A DNA stretch of 64,000 nucleotides, from NCBI GenBank assembly GCA_963383645.1, contig OY726566.1:92998029-93062028 (forward strand), read 5' to 3'. Positions 47,941 to 57,669 of the stretch are shown here, one piece after another (position 1 is the stretch's first letter; every line of letters begins with the position of its first letter). The DNA comes from Muscardinus avellanarius. Its lineage: Eukaryota; Chordata; Mammalia; Rodentia; Gliridae. Under the pieces are notes generated by a model. That model was not told where the DNA came from, made no database searches, and saw only the letters and a program-made list of their open reading frames with translations. A program made the position numbers and the translations under genes.

Positions 47941-48814
47941 CCATGTATTAATTTTAGTTTAGTAAGACTAGCTATGGATCCTGGCACTGTGGACTTAGCA
48001 GAAGATGGTTGAATGGGTATCAGTGATTCTATTTATCTTCACATATGTCAATATGCAGCACTTTATAAGACCTAAGGTCCTTTGTAAACCATCACAGTGG
48101 CCCGTGTTGGGACCATCTTATATAAACAATTTTCTGTTACTGGAGCTACTTCCAATGATTATATAAAAAGAGAAGTGTAATCAAAATCAGATAAACCTCC
48201 CTGTAGGTTAGTATATAGATAAATCATCCTTTTTACTCATTGGCTCTGCCTTTGCAGTACTCATAGGAGATTAGATAATAAACGAACTGGTTTTTACATG
48301 TTGAGCTAAAATACAATAACAGAATGATGCCGTTTTATTGCCACATTATTGAGGCTTTGTTTTCCTACCAGAAAAACTACTAATTTGTTGATCTACTAAA
48401 ACTACAAGAATTTTTGCTGCGTTCGGTTTACTCCTTCACTTTACCTAATCATTCCCTTTGCAGAGACTTCTGATGCCCAAGTGAGAGAAGAGATACTTGG
48501 GTAAACGCTTGTGCTTCAGCTGAGCTAGGCACAGGGATTCCCCATCTCAATGTGACTGGAGGCCTCCTCAACTATGAGAGACAGGTTGTGCTGAAGGTTG
48601 GATTTCTTTATCTTCAAACGTTTCTAGAAGTGGCCACTGGAGTTGACTTGCTTTTGTTTTTCCCTGAGTACTTTCTTTATTACTTTTGGAGATCACTAAC
48701 TCAGAAAAAACAGGGAGTATTGTACCAGTATTGGGAATGGCCTAGGAAGATTTGGGAAAGCTCTGATTAATATATTTCAAGAGAAGAGAATTGATATTTC
48801 AAAAATAGTTGTAC

Positions 48815-49347
48815 CAAAATGGCGGCAGACATGGGTGAGGGGCAGATCTGTGCAAGGACTTGACTTCTGCCTAAAACAGGCAGCTATTCCAATGTAAATT
48901 AACCTAGCTCAAAGCAATTAACCAGTCAATAGAGGAGAGCTAGGACTTCTGCTTTCTAAAGAGATCTACATGATGATCTAGAGAGGATAGGGCAGGGTTT
49001 GACCTTGCCCTTCAGGAAAGGAGACACCTCACCACACCTTGCTAGGGGAGGTAACTTACAGGGACGTTCACTATGTCAGAGTCACGCAAACAAGATGGAG
49101 GTCATGGGTATAAAAGGCCGAGTCCACGTGTAATTCCTTTGGTGTACTCATTCGAGTCATCCCCTCATGCCATTTTGGCATGGGGCTGTATTTCTATTTT
49201 CCGTATTTCCATCTTTTAATAAACTTTAAATCTTTAGCAAGAGTTTGGCTAATGTGTATTTATACTTAGCTCAGAACAAGAATCCGCGGTTTTTCTCTGT
49301 TTTTCTGTTTGTGTGATTGTGGTGGGGGAATTACTTCTCCCCTCACA
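48815..49347 (+). mobile_element. Solo LTR in sense with EXOC4
   Basis: GGTATAAAAGGCCGAG (TATA at 49109-49115) and TTTTAATAAACTTTAAA (AATAAA at 49218-49223) are spaced as in an LTR. The end is CTCCCCTCACA. TACCAAA lies at both edges (48812-48818 and 49348-49354), a possible target duplication. The start is uncertain by about 10 bp. It is unrelated in sequence to the LTRs at 45107 and 47247. Confidence 0.8.
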
Positions 49348-49349
49348 TA

Positions 49350-50430
49350 CCAAACACATTTCAACCGCAACAGTATGACTTTCTGCTAGCCTCCTCCTGA
49401 CCCTGGTCCAGCTTTTCTTACTGTGGAACACATTAACAACTGGCTTTATTCAGACATTTGGCAGGCTGCAGTGGTTCAATTAATTTCTTCTTCCTATTCT
49501 ATATATTTTAATTACCCTAGGGATCTGGTATTTTGAAGAAAGTCTGATTGGCCAGCTTGTTCAGGGTTGGAAATACTCTCCTTTAAGTTAGCCTTTTAGA
49601 GGTGGGAAGTGGAGTTGATTTAAGGAACTGGAAATTACAAGGTCTTACTTAGAGGGAGGTCTGTCATCAGTTAGCATTTTAGAAGAGTTTTGTATTTAAT
49701 TAGCCTATCTGTATGATGTTCTTAAGACAATATTCAGAAGTATTAGTTTTATTTTACAAATAAAGACTGAACATATAGGTTTGCAGGGGGTCTTCTTTCA
49801 GGCTAAGAAATGAAATTATGATTTACCTAGGTCGGTCTGCTTACTGCCTTTTTATTTTTCCCCTGTCTTCAGACAGTCCATCCTGCTGAGCCCATACACA
49901 GTGAGTGCACTTTTGAAATGGTTTTATGTCTATGAGCACCACATGGTTAGCCTGCAGGAATCATAATAATGTGTGGGGCATGTGTTTCAAGGTAGCTCAG
50001 AATCTTCTTATCAGGACTTGCACCTCAGAGGATATCAGAGGAGGGAGGAAAGAAAGCATCATATTAGAGAAAAAAGCATTATGTTAGGGAAATTAGAGTT
50101 TTTGGATGGGGCTATCAAATGAGCTTTAAGATTGAGGACTGTATGTCTGGATGTGTGTGATTTTTTTCCTCCCTCTGCATGTGGCTATACAAGCCTTTAC
50201 ATTTTGCATACATGGGCATCTGTCTACTGCCTTATTTAGTATTATGTTTGGATAATGCATTCAAGGAGGCCAAAACATGGTAAGATTTGCTATTTGCAGA
50301 TTTTTACATTACTATTAATAAATATAGACCATTGAAACTCTGATGGGTTAGCCTCTCTGATATTATTTTATTAAAGTGTAGGATAGGCACTACATTGGGT
50401 GGAATTGTGATCTTTAAAGGCTAAAAAAGA
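49350..50430. other. EXOC4: Single-copy intron
   Basis: No recognisable gene, repeat or RNA in about 1.1 kb. The same holds for 50580-51465 and for 47945-48810. Confidence 0.5.
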
Positions 50431-50433
50431 TTT

Positions 50434-50575
50434 AGAGCCCCAAACAGGAGAAGCACAGGTTTGAGGCCAGCCTCAGCGATTCAGCAAGACCTCAGTGAGA
50501 ACCTGTTTCAGAATAATAGGGCTGTGGCTTCATTTTGGTGGTAGAATACTCCTACGTTTAATCCCTAGTACCAAA
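50434..50575 (+). mobile_element. B1-dID SINE, 5'-truncated
   Basis: CACAGGTTTGAGGCCAGCCT opens mid-B1. The ID half GGGCTGTGGCTTCATTTTGG and CCCTAGTACCAAA follow. Confidence 0.8.
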
Positions 50576-51481
50576 GGGTGGGAAGAGACAAAAGTAAAAG
50601 GTGGCTACAGATACAAAGAGCAGCTATCTTTGAGTTAATTTCTGGTTTATCTTTTTTTTCTTTTCTGGTTTATGTTTTGACCTTAGACTGTATCTAAAAT
50701 TATGGCTGGCCATCTTTCTTATCAAAAGGAGATTAGCAAAAAAATTTACATAGATGAATGTAAATGCATATCCACTTTTAGTAAAAACAGTTAAATTTTA
50801 TATCCTGCACTTATAAAGTCATTTTTGGTTACAAAGGGAAGAACCTTAAGTTGTTTATTTGCTTAATGAGCCAATTATTAGGATGTTGAAACATTTTTGC
50901 ACCATCTGTAGATGATAGATCCTCATTGAAATCACTTTATCTTCTATAGTGCTGTCTTTAATAGTTTGTACTGTCATCAGAAACAAACTCGAGAATTCTT
51001 ATCATTAAATAAAATATTCTTAATCATTTATGCACTATAAAGATACTTGGCATTTCCTATGCATTTCCTGACCTCTGCCAGTGCATTTAGCACATCCTTA
51101 CGCTTGCAGAATTTTAACTAGATCTTATCTCAGATTGTGTATCTCTAGATTTAATGTTTTTGGGATTCATCAGCAGAAGTAGAACAATTTCTTCGTCTTT
51201 ATATTCCATCTAAACGTGTATTGACATTCTCTGGAAAGTCATTTGAACAAAAATCCTGCCAGCAAATAGCCCACTGAAGGCATCTCCAGGTGCAAATTAT
51301 GATCAGATTATGAGAGACTTAGCTCCAAGGTCATAAAAGCAAGCTGGCCTTAGGGGAAGCTGTGTCACAGTGTCAAGTGGAACATGCTACATTATAGGGA
51401 CGCATGCGGTGCTTCTATACTGACATTGTTGACTGTATATGCTCACGTACTTTCTTTTGGCTTTTAAAAATCACGGAGTAA

Positions 51482-51680
51482 GCCGGGTGTGGTGGCGCAT
51501 GCTTGTAATCCCCGCGCTTGGGAGGCGGAGACAGGAGGATCGCGCAGGTTCGAAGCCAGCCGCGCTGGCGTAAGAGACCCTGTTTCAAAAATATAAAATA
51601 GGTCTGGGAGTGTAGCCCAGAGGTAGAAGGGCTTCCAGGAACCCCAGTACCACCAAAAAAATAAAAAATAAAAAAAAAAT
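51482..51680 (+). mobile_element. Young full-length B1-dID SINE, 16-bp perfect target duplication
   Basis: GCCGGGTGTGGTGGCGCATG to AACCCCAGTACCACC, then an A-rich (AAATA) tail. AAAAATCACGGAGTAA is duplicated perfectly at 51466-51481 and 51681-51696. CpG-rich positions are still intact, so this is among the youngest insertions here. Confidence 0.97.
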
Positions 51681-52060
51681 AAAAATCACGGAGTAAATCA
51701 TGCCAAAGTAATTGTTTCTCTTAATTTTGAATCACAATCTCTTCTGATAATATAATTTACTTCTAAGTGTGGCCTTTGAAAGGAAGCAGTATGATCTTAA
51801 ACCTGAAAGCGAATCACTAAGTAACGATCACCAGTTTACTAGTGAGCTTATTTATAGGGCATAGTACTTTTGAGGCGTGGTAGGTGATTGCTGGGCTGAA
51901 GTTAGCCTTGCTGTGCTGTGCAGTGGGCAGTCTAATCTTAAACCTTGGAAGAGCTTTTCGATTATACAAAATTTTTAATTTTTATAAAACTAATTAATTC
52001 ATCCCTTATTTTTTGTTAATGTTTTGTGGCCTGGTATTGGCTGGTCAAAAGTGATTTGTT

Positions 52061-52298
52061 AGCCAGTTGTGGTGGCACATGCTTGTAATCCCAGTACTTG
52101 GGAGGCTGAGACAGGAGGATTGCAGGTTTGCGATCAGCCATGGCAATTTGTGAGGGCTCCCGCAACTTAGTGAGACCTTGTTTCAGCATACAGAATAAAA
52201 TAGGTTTGGGGGTATACCTTGGAGGTAGAATGCCTCTGGGTTCAATCCCTAGTACCCATCCACCACCCCACACACACACACACCAAAAAAATTAAAAA
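52061..52298 (+). mobile_element. B1-dID SINE
   Basis: AGCCAGTTGTGGTGGCACAT to GGTTTGGGGGTATACC. The tail has a (CA)n insert (52269-52283) before the A residues. Confidence 0.93.
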
Positions 52299-52358
52299 GA
52301 GGTATGTTGTAGTGGGATGGTTTGGAAAATTTGACATACTTTTAGATGAATGTATTTA

Positions 52359-52852
52359 TATATTTATTTATTTTTAAATTTTATTGGTGTATTATATTCA
52401 TACATCATATTGGGGTAAAAAACTTGTGTGGACATACATGTACACACAAATTTAATCACAAATTTAATCACCCTACCCAATTCCCACCCCATTCCCTCTC
52501 CATCCCTCATTCCCTTGCTTGGCTTAGTGGTTGACTTCAATATGTTTAAGTACATTGTGCGTTTTAGAGAATTTCCTCTTCCCCCCTCCCATCCCCTCAG
52601 TTAGGTTGTCTTGTTTGCTCCTCTATAGGATTTCCTTTTTCATCTAGAGTTCCTCCTATGACCCATTTCTCCTTAGCTTTCACATATTAGGGAAAGCATC
52701 TGATTTCTTATTTTTTGTGACTGACTAATCTCACTTAGCATAATGTCCTCCAGTTCCATTCATTTCCCTGAAAGTGATGTAACTGAGTTTTTTTTTTTTT
52801 TAATGGCTGAGTAAAATTCTATTGTGTACATATCCCACAGTTTTGTAATCCA
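52359..52852 (-). mobile_element. 5'-truncated L1 3' end, antisense, with target duplication
   Basis: TTATTGGTGTATTATATTC begins the reverse 3' UTR (compare 46171), and GGCTGAGTAAAATTCTATTG marks the ORF2 3' region. TTAGATGAATGTATT is repeated at about 52342-52356 and 52853-52867, bounding the insertion. Confidence 0.88.
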
Positions 52853-52915
52853 TTAGATGAATGTATTCAGACACTCTACTACTTCCATCTTTCTTTGGAT
52901 TAATGTACACTTTTT

Positions 52916-53101
52916 CTTTTTTTTTTTTGGTGGCAGTGGGAATGGAACCCTTCTACCTCTGGGCTACACTCCCAGACCTATTTTATATTTTATTTGGAAA
53001 CAGGGTCTCTTAAGCCAGTGAGGCTGGCTTTGAACCTATGTGATCCTCCTGTCTCCGCCTCCCAAGCACGGAGATTACAAGCGTGTGCCACCATGCCCAG
53101 C
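52916..53101 (-). mobile_element. B1-dID SINE with target duplication
   Basis: GGAATGGAACCCTTCTACCT ... ATTACAAGCGTGTGCCACC. TAATGTACAC occurs at 52901-52910 and 53102-53111. Confidence 0.95.
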
Positions 53102-53421
53102 TAATGTACACATTTTTAATAGTTATATATAAAGGTTTTTTTTTTTTTAAACATTTGTCTAAGGGTAGCCCAATTCTACAACCTCACGGTTGTGTGTTAA
53201 TTTCAAGCCAGCAATAGTGTTTTAGGTTTTGTTTGAGTTGATTAAAATAATGTCTGGTCATAGGCCTAATTCATATCAATAGCAAGAATCATAAAAAAAG
53301 CAATTATAAGGACAGTTTTTATAAATAAACTCTCGAATCATATTAAAATTTAAGGGGAGTGAAAAACTTTGAGGGACTTTTTTTTTTTTACTGTGAAAAT
53401 AAAATCCAAAAGTGGTTTACA

Positions 53422-53579
53422 AGGCCGTGATGATTGGCGCACGGGTACGGACCTCAGCTGAGCCATGGGAGCTGAGTGTGCATGTCTCGTCGTCATCCCG
53501 CAAGTGGCAGGTCGACGGTGTGCACGTGCATGAGACTTTGCCTCCACCTGAGCCTGCTGTGGGGAAAAAAAAAAAAAAA
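53422..53579 (+). ncRNA. Retroposed copy of a box C/D-like small RNA, poly(A)-tailed (identity unknown)
   Basis: Seen: a 143-base GC-rich, CpG-containing segment is followed by 15 A residues and flanked by a GTGGTTTACA duplication (53412-53421, 53580-53589; up to 14 bp counting ambiguous A). This is the signature of L1-mediated retroposition of an RNA. Its ends have C/D snoRNA layout: AGGC stem (53422-53425), box C GTGATGA (53427-53433), box D CTGA (53548-53551), then GCCT (53552-53555) pairing with AGGC. A GCTGTGGGG extension precedes the A tail. Possible inner CTGA boxes lie near 53458 and 53472. It resembles no SINE here and no snoRNA, scaRNA or mRNA that I can name. It could be a pseudogene of a snoRNA/scaRNA or of an mRNA 3' end with chance boxes. 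Confidence 0.6.
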
Positions 53580-54261
53580 GTGGTTTACAGGTTTACAGTC
53601 ACTTTGTTGGCCTTCCTGAAATGGTGGTTTGATGGCAAACTCCTAAGCAAGGACTTTCTTTTTCAGAGGGGCTGAAGGTATCATTGGTGCTTGGTTCATG
53701 TTTAATAATATCGCTATTCATGGTTGAAATGTGGTCAGGTACACCAGGGCTAATGCTGGTGCTCTTAGGAGAAGGGTGATTGGCATTTTAATCAGTGCCT
53801 GTGTTCTGAAGCTTTGTCTGAATGACTGTATTTTCAACTCCTCAGATTTCTCTGCTCTGTGTGTAGTCCCAATTCAGAGGGGAGAGCTCCATCTACTGAA
53901 GACCTATTTCAGAATGCTACCTTCTGTTGACTTCAATGATTTTTCCTTTGCATTGCTTGTTGACATCTCTTCTGATTTATTAGCTCCAATGAAGATTATG
54001 CTGAAACTAAATAATTTGATCGTTTCAAAACAATTTTTTTTGGTCATTTTGTTTAGTTTTTAGATCTAAAGAGTTACCAAGGAATATCCTTAATTCACTC
54101 ATTAAATAGTAATATTTTGTTGGGACCTAGGTAAATGGTAAGGCTGCTCTTAGGAAAGGTTGCTATAGGTGGTCTTTCTTTAGTCATTCCAGCTTGAATC
54201 TCAATACAAAATTGTCCCTTCCGTACAGTCACATTGGCATTTTATTGGTGATGTCATAGGA

Positions 54262-54342
54262 ATTACATTGACATTGGTGTCAGACTTAGGCTTGACTTTG
54301 CCAGTTTGGCTTACTCTGGGATATTGTATAAGTGACTTAGTT

Positions 54343-54385
<43 letters not shown>

Positions 54386-54640
54386 TTTTTTGGTGGTACT
54401 GGGTGTGGAACCCAGGGACTTTCTACCTCCGGGCTATACGCCCAGACCTTTTTTCTATTTTATTTGGAAACAGGGTCTCGCTAAGTTGCTGAGAGCCTCA
54501 CTAAGTAGCTGAGGCTGGCTTCGAACCCATGCGATCCTCCTGTCTCAGCCTCCCAAGCGCGGGGATCACAATTGTGTGCCACCACGTCCGGCAAGTGACT
54601 TAGTTTTATAAGCCTCAGTTTCCTCAAGGGAGCTTCTGGG
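54262..54640 (+). mobile_element. MIR SINE, split by a younger SINE
   Basis: GGTGTCAGACTTAGGCTTGA and AAGTGACTTAGTTTTAT (54330-54346) continue after the inserted SINE as AAGCCTCAGTTTCCTCAAGG (54608), the expected MIR order. Confidence 0.75.
54347..54592 (-). mobile_element. B1-dID SINE with (TAAA)n tail, inside MIR
   Basis: The tail is a (TTTA)n array (54347-54388) followed by GGTACTGGGTGTGGAACCC ... CACCACGTCCGGC. AAGTGACTTAGTTTTAT is duplicated at 54330-54346 and 54593-54609 (17 bp). Confidence 0.95.
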
Positions 54641-54889
54641 CCAGGATTAAGAGGTTTGGGTTTAGTTGGAAGTAGAATTTTTAAAGGATTTTAAGTAGGG
54701 GATCATTCATATTTGCATTGTGGGTCAGACCTGAGATGTTAGTGGCCAGGATGTAAGCTCCCAGTCCCATCAGAGACTACCAAGGCTTCAGGGAGCCATG
54801 TTGACCATGTGACCCTTCTTTGATCATGACCCTTCTTTGATTGATCCACATGATTCGATCCATAAAGTGTTATAAAAATACAGGCCAAC

Positions 54890-55114
54890 TCAGACGATCT
54901 CTATAGAAATCTAAGGGTCATGTTTTTATGATCATCATAGGGACATAAAAGTCACAAGACATAAAAACCACAAGCCTCCAAAGAAAAACCTAACATTTTT
55001 AATACCTGAATATCTCCAACATAATAAAACATTAAAACACAATGAAAAGGTGAACCAAAGATTGGGAGTATATATTTGCAACTCTTCTAAGTGACCAAAG
55101 ACATACGTGTGCAC

Positions 55115-55156
<42 letters not shown>

Positions 55157-55860
55157 TTGTATGTATGTATATACTAGTGTTTGAAAGAAGTCATACAAAT
55201 CAATAAGAAAAAGACAAACTACTCAATAAAAAATAGGTAAGGAATATAAGTAGACAGTTCACATAGGAAAAAGATTGAATGGCCAATCATGAAAGATGTT
55301 CACGCTCACTAATAGGGAAATGGAAGTTAAACCCTGGTGAGATTCCATTTTACACCTGTTGATCGATAAAATCTAATGAGCTTGATAACCCCAAGTGTTG
55401 GCAAGAATCAGAAGAAGCAGGAACTAATTCCCATAATACTGATGGGAATAAATTACTGCATTTTTTTAAGCAAGAAAGTTGGAATTTTTTGTTAAAGCTG
55501 AAGATGTGTATATTCTGCAACTCAATTATTTTGTTTTTTTTGTGTTAATCTAGAAAATGGTCACACTTATAAAACAAGAAGATATGTGCAAGTATGTTCA
55601 TCTTAGCACTACTCTCAATTGACGAAAAGCAGAGGGAGTGATAAATAGGGTGTAATACCGTGTGATGTTTCTACCATACAATGGAGTATTTAAAACGAGC
55701 TAGTTGTATACGTATCCATATGAATAAGTCTCAGAAACATGATGCTAAGTGCATAAAGTAAGATGTAAAGGAGCATATAATATATACAATTATTGGGTAT
55801 GTTTGTAATATAGTTATAATATATATTTTATATTACATAGAAAGTTTGAGACATAATTTA
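54890..55860 (+). mobile_element. Old L1 3' region, sense
   Basis: AATGGCCAATCATGAAAGAT, GGTGAGATTCCATTTTACAC, TTGGCAAGAATCAGAAGAAG and TACAATGGAGTATTTAAAAC follow the order of an L1M ORF2 3' end in sense. It is heavily mutated and noncoding. Confidence 0.75.
55117..55148. repeat. (GT)n microsatellite
   Basis: About 16 GT units followed by GTATGTATGTTTG tetramers, inside the L1. Confidence 0.93.
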
Positions 55861-55864
55861 TAAA

Positions 55865-56860
55865 TGATTTTCCAATCCAGAGTATAAAATCCAATGGCTG
55901 TTAGTATATTCAGAGTTGTGCAGCTGTTACAACAGTCAATTTTAGAACATTCTCATTACCTCACAAAGAAACCCTGTTCCTCTGAGCCACAACTATCAGC
56001 CTCTCAAATCTCTCATACTCTTGATCCTTAGACAACCACTATTCTACTTGTCTCTCTATCATCCAATCTAAACATTGCACATAAATAAAATCAGATAACA
56101 CATGTTCTTTCATGACTGGCTCCTTTCAGCTAGGTACTGTTTTCAGGGTTCATTCATGATTAGCATGTACCGTACTTCATTTCTTTTTATTTCCAAATGA
56201 TATTCCATTGTATATGTGTACCATCATCTTAGTTCTCTATTCATCAGTTGGTAGACAGTTGGGTGGCTTTCAGTTTTTCACTATTATGAATAGTACTTCT
56301 ATGAATATTTATATGCAGTTTATTTTTGTGGATATAGTTTTCACTTCTCTTGGGTAAATATGTAGGAGTGCAGATACTAGATTACCCATAACTGCATGTT
56401 GGAATTGCCAAACTGTTTCCTTTTTTTGTTCGTTTGTTTTTTTGGGTGGTACTGGGGGTGGAACCCAGAGGCTTTCTGCCTCCAGGCTATACTCCCAGAC
56501 CCATTTTATATTTTATTTGTAAACAGGGTCTCACTAAGTTGCTGAAAGCCTCACTAAGTAGCTGAGGCTGGCTTCGACCCTGTGCGATCCTCCTGTCTCA
56601 GCCTCCCAAGCGCGGGGATTGCAAGCGTGCGTCACCACGCCCGGCGCCAAACTGTTTTCTAAGGCAGCAGCAGTGTGCTTTGACTTTCCCACCGGCAGCA
56701 TCTAAAGGTTGCATTCCCTCCATATCCTTGACAACACTTGTTGCTGTTCATCTTTATTATGAGCATTTTGGTGGGTCATTGTGGCCTCCCCTCCCCAGCT
56801 GTGATTTTGATTTGCATTTCCCTGGTGGCTAATGTTTGATTATCTTTTTCATGTGCTTTT
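55865..56860 (-). mobile_element. Old L1M fragment, antisense, split by a SINE
   Basis: GCAGCTGTTACAACAGTCAA, GATATTCCATTGTATATGTG, TAGGAGTGCAGATACTAGAT and GATTTGCATTTCCCTGGTGG are in reverse L1M order. It faces the sense L1 immediately upstream. Confidence 0.8.
56419..56645 (-). mobile_element. B1-dID SINE inside L1, 12-bp target duplication
   Basis: GGTACTGGGGGTGGAACCC ... GCGTCACCACGCCCGGC. GCCAAACTGTTT lies at 56407-56418 and 56646-56657. Confidence 0.95.
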
Positions 56861-56938
56861 TGACTACACATGAATTTAATTATGTGAAACATTGTATGTA
56901 TTGTATTAAGCCTGATTGTATATATTGTATTATTTCAT

Positions 56939-56940
<2 letters not shown>

Positions 56941-56970
<30 letters not shown>
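56941..56970. repeat. (GT)n microsatellite
   Basis: Fifteen GT units, 78 bp before a (CA)n of similar length. Confidence 0.93.
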
Positions 56971-56973
<3 letters not shown>

Positions 56974-57047
56974 CTAAGTATAAAAATGGAAAGGTGTGGG
57001 ACAGTGGGACTTTATTTGTGTCACTTCATCTTGTTAAGGTGTTAAAT

Positions 57048-57078
57048 ACACACACACACACACACACATCACACACAC
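57048..57078. repeat. (CA)n microsatellite
   Basis: An interrupted CA run. It is complementary to the (GT)n at 56941. Confidence 0.93.
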
Positions 57079-57242
57079 GAAGTTGACTACTCTAAAACAG
57101 TAGTTGATGTAGTAAGAGTAGAAAATTTTTTTGGAAAAAGAATAAAAACTTGAGAAGAAGTCCCAGAAATACTTTTATGTACATGCTTCCATTTTGGTGA
57201 GATAGGACATCTGGGAAATAAAGTTTGGTCAAAATTTTAAGT

Positions 57243-57449
57243 TGATCCATGTTGGCACATGGCTGTAATCCCAGTATTTGAGAGGCTGCGACAGGAGATT
57301 CATACATTTGAGGCCAGTCTCAGCAACTTAAAAAGACCCCATTTCAAAGCAAAAATAAAAAATAAATAAATAAATAAAAAGGGCTTGGGGTAGGTTGGAG
57401 GAAGAATGAGCCTGGATTCAATCTTGAGGATGAAAATAAGAAAAAAAAA
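57243..57449 (+). mobile_element. B1-dID SINE, diverged
   Basis: CATGTTGGCACATGGCTGTA and AAAAAGACCCCATTTCAAAG are followed by an (AAAT)n linker and a worn ID half (GGGCTTGGGGTAGGTTGG). Confidence 0.85.
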
Positions 57450-57627
57450 GTTTATTTTGAAGAATCACTTATGAGTACAGATACCAAATTAGGGTTGTCA
57501 CAATGTCAGATGTTGCAGGGAGGAAAATAACATAGTTCTGTTAAATAGAAATAAAAATTTATATGATAATTATCTCATTAATACCCTTCTAAGTTTTTAT
57601 TTTAAACATAGGGTTTAAACTCAAATT

Positions 57628-57628
<1 letters not shown>

Positions 57629-57661
<33 letters not shown>
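57629..57661. repeat. (AAT)n microsatellite
   Basis: About eleven AAT units. Confidence 0.93.
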
Positions 57662-57668
<7 letters not shown>

Positions 57669-57669
57669 T

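Noticed and set aside
53350..53675. Open frames on both strands across the small retrocopy
   Set aside because: No similarity to a protein is evident. The GC-rich insert looks like a structured RNA, not coding sequence.
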